This document shows positions 35,670 to 40,652 of a DNA stretch of 40,652 bases, one piece after another (the stretch's first letter is position 1; the number at the start of each line of letters is the position of its first letter). The position numbers were made by a program, and so were the translations under genes. Below the pieces are notes generated by a model. It saw only the letters and a program-made list of their open reading frames with translations, was not told the origin of the DNA and made no database searches. The stretch spans positions 1 through 40,652 of the forward strand of contig JAAWAC010000039.1 of the NCBI GenBank assembly GCA_022791975.1, read 5' to 3'. The stretch is from Lachnospiraceae bacterium (GTDB taxonomy: Bacteria > Bacillota > Clostridia > Lachnospirales > Lachnospiraceae).

Positions 35670-35685
35670 TGTTTCACGTGAAACT
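35670..35685. promoter_or_regulatory. parS: parS centromere site 2, overlapping the parA promoter
   Basis: TGTTTCACGTGAAACT matches the parS palindrome at 15 of 16 bases. It covers the -35 position of the parA promoter, so ParB bound here is placed to repress or modulate parAB. Confidence 0.92.
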
Positions 35686-35700
35686 TTTTTATGCTATAAT
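35672..35700 (+). promoter_or_regulatory. parA promoter
   Basis: An extended -10 TGCTATAAT (hexamer 35695-35700) has a weak -35 TTTCAC (35672-35677) at spacing 17 that lies within parS. The leader to the parA ATG is about 35 bases and contains GAAAGGA. Confidence 0.65.
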
Positions 35701-35739
35701 GTCCCCAAAGAGGGAGAAGCCGAAAGGATAAAATTACAT

Positions 35740-36507
35740 ATGGGAAGAATTATTGCGGTAGCAAATCAAAAGGGCGGTGTAGGAAAAACTACTACGGCTA
35801 TTAATTTGTCGGCGGCTCTGGCGGAAGCAGGAAAACAAACTTTGACCATTGATATTGATCCTCAGGGAAATACTACCAGTGGGTTGGGTGTGGACAAACA
35901 TCATTTGGATTGCACAATTTACGATTTGATTCTTGGGGAATGTTCCATTGAGGAGAGTGTGATTGTCACAGATTTTGATAATCTGTATTTGATTCCATCC
36001 AATGTGGATCTGGCTGGGGCGGAAATTGAATTGATTGGGGTACAGAATAAGGAATTTATTGTACAAAAGGCAGTGAATCAGATTCGGGATGATTATGATT
36101 TTATTATTATTGATTGTCCACCATCTTTGAATATGCTGACTATCAATGCTATGACTACAGCAGATACCATACTGGTACCTATTCAGTGTGAGTATTATGC
36201 TTTGGAAGGTCTTAGTCAATTAATTCATACTATCAATCTGGTGAAGGAGCGGTTAAATCCAGATTTGGACATGGAGGGCGTGGTATTTACCATGTATGAT
36301 GCCAGGACAAATCTTTCTTTGCAGGTGGTGGAGAATGTCAAAAATAATCTCCACCAGAAGATCTATAAAACGATTATTCCCAGAAATGTACGTCTGGCCG
36401 AGGCTCCCAGTCATGGGCTTCCTATAACTGTGTATGATACCAAATCCGCTGGTGCAGAGAGCTATCGTCTTTTGGCTGAGGAAGTTATGAATCGGCAGGA
36501 GGAATAG
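35740..36507 (+). CDS. parA: Chromosome partitioning ATPase ParA (Soj)
   Basis: This 255-residue deviant Walker A ATPase segregates origins with ParB-parS and modulates DnaA. The motif is KGGVGKTT (11-18) with the signature lysine, then DIDPQGN, the Walker B FIIIDCPPSL and the C-terminal PRNVRLAEAPSHG. Its short N-terminus without a helix-turn-helix marks the chromosomal (Soj) class. The start is placed by GAAAGGAT. parB follows after an unusually long gap of 128 bases. Confidence 0.97.
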   Translation: MGRIIAVANQKGGVGKTTTAINLSAALAEAGKQTLTIDIDPQGNTTSGLGVDKHHLDCTIYDLILGECSIEESVIVTDFDNLYLIPSNVDLAGAEIELIGVQNKEFIVQKAVNQIRDDYDFIIIDCPPSLNMLTINAMTTADTILVPIQCEYYALEGLSQLIHTINLVKERLNPDLDMEGVVFTMYDARTNLSLQVVENVKNNLHQKIYKTIIPRNVRLAEAPSHGLPITVYDTKSAGAESYRLLAEEVMNRQEE

Positions 36508-36635
36508 AAAGGTTACATTACAAAAATAGTTCTAAGGCCTGGTTAAAATGGAATAGATGGACACAGAAAATTGGGAAAAGTTGGTAGTTGCGAAGATTGT
36601 AGGGAATGAAATAGGATTGGAGAGGGGAGTTTATT

Positions 36636-37565
36636 ATGGCAGCAAGAAGAGGGGGATTGGGAAAGGGGCTTGACAGTCTTATACCAGATACTAATCCCAC
36701 ACCTTTAAAAGAGAATACAAAGGTCGTGGAGAAAATTGTAGAGAAGGTTGTGGAAAAATCAGAATTATGTGTGAAAATTTCCAAGGTTGGTCCAAACAGG
36801 GATCAGCCCCGTAAACAGTTTAATGAGGATGCGCTTCAGGAGCTGGCGGATTCCATTAAGCAGTTTGGCGTATTGCAGCCTTTACTGGTACAGGAGAAGA
36901 ATGGCTTTTACGAGATTATTGCCGGGGAGCGTCGGTGGCGTGCGGCCAAAATAGCAGGGATCAAGGAAATTCCTGTGATTGTGAAGGAGTATACAGATCT
37001 GGAAATTATAGAAATTGCCCTGATTGAAAATATTCAGAGGGAGGATTTAAATCCCATTGAAGAGGCTCTGGCCTATAAGCGGCTGATCAACGAATTTCAG
37101 CTAAAGCAGGATGAGGTGGCAGAGCGGGTATCCAAAAGCCGTACAGCTGTGACCAATTCCATGCGTCTATTAAAATTGGATCAGCGGGTACAGCAGATGG
37201 TGATTGATGATATGCTGTCCACAGGACATGCCCGGGCTTTGTTGGGAATTGAAGACGGAGAGCTGCAAGCTGCCACAGCTGCAAAGGTTTTTGATGAGAA
37301 GCTTAGCGTCCGCGAAGTGGAAAAGCTGGTCAAGCAGATGCAAAAGGAAAAGCCGGAAAAGAGGGAAGAAAAACAGGATCTCCAGTTTCTATACGCGGAT
37401 CTGGAAGAAAAAATGAAGGGAGCCATTGGAACCAAGGTTTCTATTCGCCAAAAAGCAAAAAATAAAGGAAAAATTGAAATAGAATATTATTCCAGAGAAG
37501 ATTTGGAAAGAATTATAGATATGATAACAGCAGGAGGAAAAGACAGTGGGAAGTCCAATATCTGA
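36636..37565 (+). CDS. parB: Chromosome partitioning protein ParB (Spo0J)
   Basis: This 309-residue CTP-dependent clamp loads on parS and spreads. The N-terminal RGGLGKGLDSLIPD segment, which stimulates ParA, is typical. The CTP-binding motifs are QPLLVQEKNG and GERRWRAAKIAG, and the helix-turn-helix is QDEVAERVSKSRTAVTNSMRLL. A C-terminal dimer domain ends the protein. A valine/glutamate repeat near 30-42 links the arm. The start follows GAGAGGGGAG. The next gene starts 20 bases before the parB stop. A single ParB is visible here; no Noc paralogue. Confidence 0.96.
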   Translation: MAARRGGLGKGLDSLIPDTNPTPLKENTKVVEKIVEKVVEKSELCVKISKVGPNRDQPRKQFNEDALQELADSIKQFGVLQPLLVQEKNGFYEIIAGERRWRAAKIAGIKEIPVIVKEYTDLEIIEIALIENIQREDLNPIEEALAYKRLINEFQLKQDEVAERVSKSRTAVTNSMRLLKLDQRVQQMVIDDMLSTGHARALLGIEDGELQAATAAKVFDEKLSVREVEKLVKQMQKEKPEKREEKQDLQFLYADLEEKMKGAIGTKVSIRQKAKNKGKIEIEYYSREDLERIIDMITAGGKDSGKSNI

Positions 37566-38061
37566 AATGATTTATAAAAGTACCGGAATTGATTTGATCT
37601 ATATTATTGGAGGACTTGGCGTATTAACAATTCTATGTATGATTTTAACTATAACAGCATTATGTAAACTAAAAAAGGTGCGAAAGAAATATGAGCTGTT
37701 CACCCGGGGAAAAGATGCGGAATCCCTGGAGGATACTATTATGCTGTACCTGGATAAAATGGATGAATTTGATAAGCTTTTGACCATGGCCCGGGATGAT
37801 ATTGTGAACTTACGGAAGAATCAGAAAATGTGCTTTCAAAAGCTAGGGATTGTAAAATATGATGCGCTGTTTGATTTAAGCGGACAGCTCAGCTGTGCCA
37901 TCGCTGTTTTGGATCAGATGGAAGATGGGTTTATCTTAAATACCGTATATTCCCGGGATGCCAGCTACGCTTATGTGAAGGAGATTCGGGGAGGAATTTC
38001 GGAGATTGAGCTTTCCCGGGAAGAGGAACAGGCTTTGGAACAGGCGAAAAACAAGGCTTGA
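37546..38061 (+). CDS. DUF4446 family single-span membrane protein
   Basis: This 171-residue protein has an N-terminal membrane helix (about 18-41) and then a soluble cytoplasmic domain with a long helix (about 45-95). The conserved segments KLGIVKYDALFDLSGQLSCAIAVLD and FILNTVYSRD are typical of DUF4446, a family found beside parB and serS in clostridia. Function is unknown. The start is GTG at 37546 with AGGAGG nine bases upstream, so it overlaps parB by 20 bases; the ATG at 37567 has no ribosome site. Confidence 0.8.
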   Translation: MGSPISEMIYKSTGIDLIYIIGGLGVLTILCMILTITALCKLKKVRKKYELFTRGKDAESLEDTIMLYLDKMDEFDKLLTMARDDIVNLRKNQKMCFQKLGIVKYDALFDLSGQLSCAIAVLDQMEDGFILNTVYSRDASYAYVKEIRGGISEIELSREEEQALEQAKNKA

Positions 38062-38086
38062 AAAAATATGGAGACTGTTATATGAT
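38058..38086 (+). promoter_or_regulatory. serS promoter
   Basis: TTGAAA (38058-38063) overlaps the DUF4446 stop, with a 17-base spacer and TATGAT (38081-38086). The predicted leader is only about 30 bases, leaving no room for a T-box riboswitch, so serS here is probably not T-box controlled. Confidence 0.6.
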
Positions 38087-38121
38087 GGAAATTAGACAAG
38101 AAGCTTGAGGAGGAAAAAATT

Positions 38122-39405
38122 ATGTTGGATATAAAGTTTGTCCGGGAAAATCCGGAGATTGTAAAGCAGAATATAAAGAATAAATTTCAGGATCAGAAGC
38201 TGGGATTGGTGGATGAAGTTATCAGCCTAGATGTGGAAAAAAGAAATGCACAGCAGGAGGCAGATGGACTTCGGGCTGCCCGCAATAAATTGTCTAAGCA
38301 GATTGGTGCTTTGATGGGACAGGGAAAGAAGGAGGAGGCCGAGGAGGTAAAACGCCAGGTCGCAGCACAGGCGGAGCGCCTTGGGGAGATTTCCGAGAAG
38401 GAAAAGGAACTGGATGAGAAGATTTTAAAGATAATGATGACCATTCCCAATATCATTGATCCCAGCGTACCCATTGGAAAGGATGACAGTGAAAATGTGG
38501 AGGTGCAGCGTTACGGAGAACCGGTGGTGCCAGATTTTGAGATTCCCTATCACACGGAAATCATGGAAAAATTTCATGGCATTGATCTGGACGGAGCCAG
38601 AAAGGTAGCTGGAAATGGCTTTTACTATCTGATGGGAGATATTGCCCGGCTGCATTCGGCTGTGATTTCCTATGCCCGTGACTTTATGATCAACCGAGGA
38701 TTTACCTACTGTGTGCCGCCCTTTATGATCCGCAGCAATGTGGTCACAGGAGTGATGAGCTTTGCAGAAATGGATGCGATGATGTACAAGATCGAAGGGG
38801 AAGATTTATATCTCATTGGCACCAGTGAGCATTCCATGATCGGCAAGTTTATTGATACAATTTTGCAGGAGGACGAGCTTCCCTATACGCTGACCAGCTA
38901 TTCTCCCTGCTTCCGGAAGGAGAAGGGAGCCCATGGCCTGGAGGAACGGGGAGTTTACCGAATTCATCAGTTTGAGAAGCAGGAAATGATTGTGGTATGT
39001 AAGCCGGAGGAAAGCCCCATGTGGTTTGAAAAGCTGTGGCAAAATACAGTGGATTTATTCCGCAGTATGGACATTCCCGTGCGTACCCTGGAGTGCTGTT
39101 CCGGAGATCTGGCAGATCTGAAGGTGAAGTCTGTGGATGTGGAGGCATGGTCTCCCAGGCAGAAGAAATACTTTGAGGTGGGAAGCTGCTCCAATCTGGG
39201 AGATGCCCAGGCCCGGAGATTAAAAATCCGTGTAAATGGGGAAAAGGGCAAGTATTTTGCGCATACATTAAATAATACGGTGGTCGCACCACCCCGGATG
39301 CTCATCGCCTTTTTGGAGAATCATCTCCAGGCAGACGGCAGCGTGACGATCCCGGAAGTATTGCAGCCTTATATGGGAGGCCAGAAGGAGCTTCGGAAAA
39401 AATAA
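38122..39405 (+). CDS. serS: Seryl-tRNA synthetase, divergent type
   Basis: This 427-residue class II synthetase charges tRNA-Ser. The N-terminal coiled-coil arm (about 25-105), which grips the long variable arm of the tRNA, is present. Motif 2 is CFRKEKGAHGLEERGVYR followed by HQFEKQE. Motif 3 reads NNTVVAPPRMLIAFLEN, where common bacterial enzymes have NGSGLAVGRTLVAILEN; the key arginine is kept but its surroundings differ. TSEHSM replaces the usual TAEVP motif. Length is normal. GAGGAGG precedes the ATG. Confidence 0.92.
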   Translation: MLDIKFVRENPEIVKQNIKNKFQDQKLGLVDEVISLDVEKRNAQQEADGLRAARNKLSKQIGALMGQGKKEEAEEVKRQVAAQAERLGEISEKEKELDEKILKIMMTIPNIIDPSVPIGKDDSENVEVQRYGEPVVPDFEIPYHTEIMEKFHGIDLDGARKVAGNGFYYLMGDIARLHSAVISYARDFMINRGFTYCVPPFMIRSNVVTGVMSFAEMDAMMYKIEGEDLYLIGTSEHSMIGKFIDTILQEDELPYTLTSYSPCFRKEKGAHGLEERGVYRIHQFEKQEMIVVCKPEESPMWFEKLWQNTVDLFRSMDIPVRTLECCSGDLADLKVKSVDVEAWSPRQKKYFEVGSCSNLGDAQARRLKIRVNGEKGKYFAHTLNNTVVAPPRMLIAFLENHLQADGSVTIPEVLQPYMGGQKELRKK

Positions 39406-39525
39406 AAGGCAGGCAAATTTTAAGGAAACACCCAAGGGTGTACCAGTATGCCAAAAGGCAGGCAAAATTGAGGAAACACCCAAGGGTGTACCAGTATGCC
39501 AAAAGGCAGGCAAATTTTAAGGAAA
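39404..39525. repeat. Tandem repeats of 48-49 bases with hairpins
   Basis: Two and a half copies follow serS: 39404-39452 (49 bases), 39453-39500 (48) and a partial copy 39501-39525. Each full unit begins AAAAGGCAGGCAAA and contains the palindrome ACACCCAAGGGTGT; the junction GCCAAAAGGC can form another short stem. The first unit overlaps the serS stop by two bases and the last ends at the ribosome site of the next gene. A fragment GGCAGGCAAAT also appears at 40486-40496. Confidence 0.9.
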
Positions 39526-39537
39526 GGGGGTGAGGCA

Positions 39538-40419
39538 GTGCATGAGTATTTGCGTGCAGTGGGGTTTGGCGGAATTAAGGAAAAAGAAGAGCTAAATCGG
39601 CTGCTGGATTTTGTGCAGGATTGCTATCAAAGTGAGCGGACTGCGGGAAACAAGGATGGAGTGGATTTTTCTGAGAGAAAGAAGGCTTTTGCACCCCGGA
39701 TGGGTATTATGTTGCGGGGAGAATACGACGATAAGGAACAATTTCAGCGGGAGTATTACTACCCCTATTTTGAGGGCACTCAGGAAAAGTACTATGAGGA
39801 CGTGATGGTAGAGCGCCATGCAGAAAAGGAATCCTATGCAGGTGTGTGTGACGATTTAAGTCTGGGAGTTTCTCTGATATTTTATGTGCAGAATGTGGCA
39901 GATTTTTTACATGAGAAGCGCTTAAACCAGCTTTCCAAATGCACTGTGACCTTACGGCTTTCCGGATTGTCCATTGAGGGGAAAATCCTTCTCCCGGTTT
40001 TAAAGGGCAATCTAACTGAGGAGGAAAATACGGAGGCTGTTTACCAACGGACGAAGCTGATACAGGCGGCCCGGGAGGGAGACGAGGACGCTATTGAAAA
40101 TCTGACTCTGGAGGATATGGATATGTATTCCATGATTTCCCAGCGGATTGCAAAGGAGGATGTATTTTCTATTGTATCCACGTATTTCATGCCTTATGGA
40201 GTGGAATGCGACCATTACAATGTAATGGGTGAAATTCAGGAGGTTGAGCTGGTACAGAACACATTTACCAAGGAGGAAATCTATGTGATGACCATAGAAA
40301 GCCATGATTTGGTGTTTGAGGTGTGTATTAACAAGGAGGATTTGCTAGGCGAGCCCAAGGTGGGACGCAGATTCAAGGGAATTATCTGGCTCCAAGGAGA
40401 AATTATTTTTCATGTATAG
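39538..40419 (+). CDS. DUF3881-like protein of unknown function
   Basis: This is a 293-residue protein with no signal or membrane segment. The start HEYLRAVGFGGIKEKEELNRLL and the overall mixed alpha/beta character recall the DUF3881 family of Lachnospiraceae; this is from memory. I chose the GTG at 39538 because GGGGGTGAGG lies just ahead; the longer frame from 39496 would be translated from the intergenic repeat. A segment DEDAIENLTLEDMDMYSMI near 183-200 recalls proteins with a regulatory helix. Function is unknown. Confidence 0.6.
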   Translation: MHEYLRAVGFGGIKEKEELNRLLDFVQDCYQSERTAGNKDGVDFSERKKAFAPRMGIMLRGEYDDKEQFQREYYYPYFEGTQEKYYEDVMVERHAEKESYAGVCDDLSLGVSLIFYVQNVADFLHEKRLNQLSKCTVTLRLSGLSIEGKILLPVLKGNLTEEENTEAVYQRTKLIQAAREGDEDAIENLTLEDMDMYSMISQRIAKEDVFSIVSTYFMPYGVECDHYNVMGEIQEVELVQNTFTKEEIYVMTIESHDLVFEVCINKEDLLGEPKVGRRFKGIIWLQGEIIFHV

Positions 40420-40540
40420 ATAGAAAACTCCCTTTTCGGAATTGTGTACCCAGATAATATGAGCCTATAAATATACATTACGGGTGGCAGGCAAATATTT
40501 TATATTCAAATATTAAATCAGGTTTTGGGGAGGTGTGGCC

Positions 40541-40652
40541 ATGATTTTACAAAATGAAATATGTCACATTGAAATCAATATTGACGAAACATATACCGTT
40601 GACTCGGTAGATAATCGCCATTACGATGTAACATTGAATCCAGAACATTATC
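40541..40652 (+). CDS. Start of an unknown gene, cut by the window end
   Basis: An open frame begins at ATG 40541 with GGGAGGTG five bases before it and runs 37 codons to the window edge without a stop. The visible residues (MILQNEICHIEINIDETYTV...) look like a beta-rich soluble protein but no family can be named. Confidence 0.6.
   Translation, partial: MILQNEICHIEINIDETYTVDSVDNRHYDVTLNPEHY

Larger units (their letters stand above)
35301..35739. other. 439-base non-coding stretch ahead of parA
   Basis: This AT-rich interval holds a stem-loop (GGATAAAG 35325-35332, CTTTATCC 35344-35351; no T tract), then about 300 bases with no recognisable gene, and finally parS site 2 and the parA promoter. 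A 33-codon frame starting at 35487 has a weak ribosome site and no known match. Nothing else is visible. Confidence 0.7.

Noticed and set aside
38062..38121. T-box riboswitch ahead of serS
   Set aside because: The leader is only about 30 bases and has no specifier hairpin or T-box sequence.
39268..39513. Minus-strand frame with repeated peptide MPAFWHTGTPLGVS
   Set aside because: It is the translation of the tandem DNA repeat and part of serS in reverse; no ribosome site or promoter.
39404..39525. CRISPR-like array
   Set aside because: The units are directly adjacent with no unique spacers, and no cas genes are near.

Overview
The window is the replication-origin region of a low-to-moderate GC Firmicute chromosome, most likely a member of the Lachnospiraceae or a close clostridial relative. 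The evidence is the gene order dnaA-dnaN-S4 protein-recF-gyrB-gyrA on one side of the origin and rpmH-rnpA-yidD-yidC-jag-mnmE-mnmG-(insert)-rsmG-parA-parB on the other. Strong AGGAGG-type ribosome sites, lineage-associated small families (DUF4446, a DUF3881-like protein) and an unusual SerRS point the same way. The species cannot be named from the sequence alone. The window is written so that dnaA lies on the minus strand. oriC is near 18.5 kb; the left replichore runs toward position 1 and the right one toward 40,652.

Left edge (1-780): tandem consensus promoters and an untranslated leader point left, out of the window, and look like the start of an rRNA operon whose 16S gene lies outside. 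A tRNA-Ser(GCU) with its own promoter follows. From 0.78 to 3.3 kb there are three plus-strand genes, head-on to replication: an AgrA/AgrC-like LytTR response regulator and GHKL histidine kinase pair with no visible signal-peptide genes, and a small coiled-coil protein.

3.3-11.2 kb: six collinear minus-strand genes form an envelope/glycolipid cluster. They encode an LPG-synthase-type flippase-like membrane protein, a permuted papain-fold enzyme, a GT2 glycosyltransferase, a PlsC acyltransferase and two large polytopic GT-C-like proteins. 11.4-20.1 kb: gyrA, gyrB, recF, an S4-domain protein, dnaN, oriC and dnaA.

20.3-33.1 kb: the rpmH...mnmG-rsmG block on the plus strand. Between mnmG and rsmG sits a tightly packed two-gene insertion: a 148-aa unknown protein that may have a beta-grasp-like layout, and a 1730-aa DUF4132/DUF5724-type giant. 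I regard this pair as the best candidate for an undescribed system in the window. 33.1-35.7 kb: a head-on alpha/beta-hydrolase-like gene whose catalytic His appears to be missing, then a small AT-rich islet lying between two parS sites. 35.7-40.6 kb: parA, parB, DUF4446, a divergent serS, tandem hairpin repeats, a DUF3881-like gene and the start of an unknown gene cut by the window edge.

Together the central genes carry out initiation (DnaA, oriC), clamp loading and repair (DnaN, RecF), topology (gyrase), origin segregation (ParABS), membrane-protein insertion (YidC/YidD/Jag), RNase P and tRNA/rRNA modification (RnpA, MnmE/G, RsmG).
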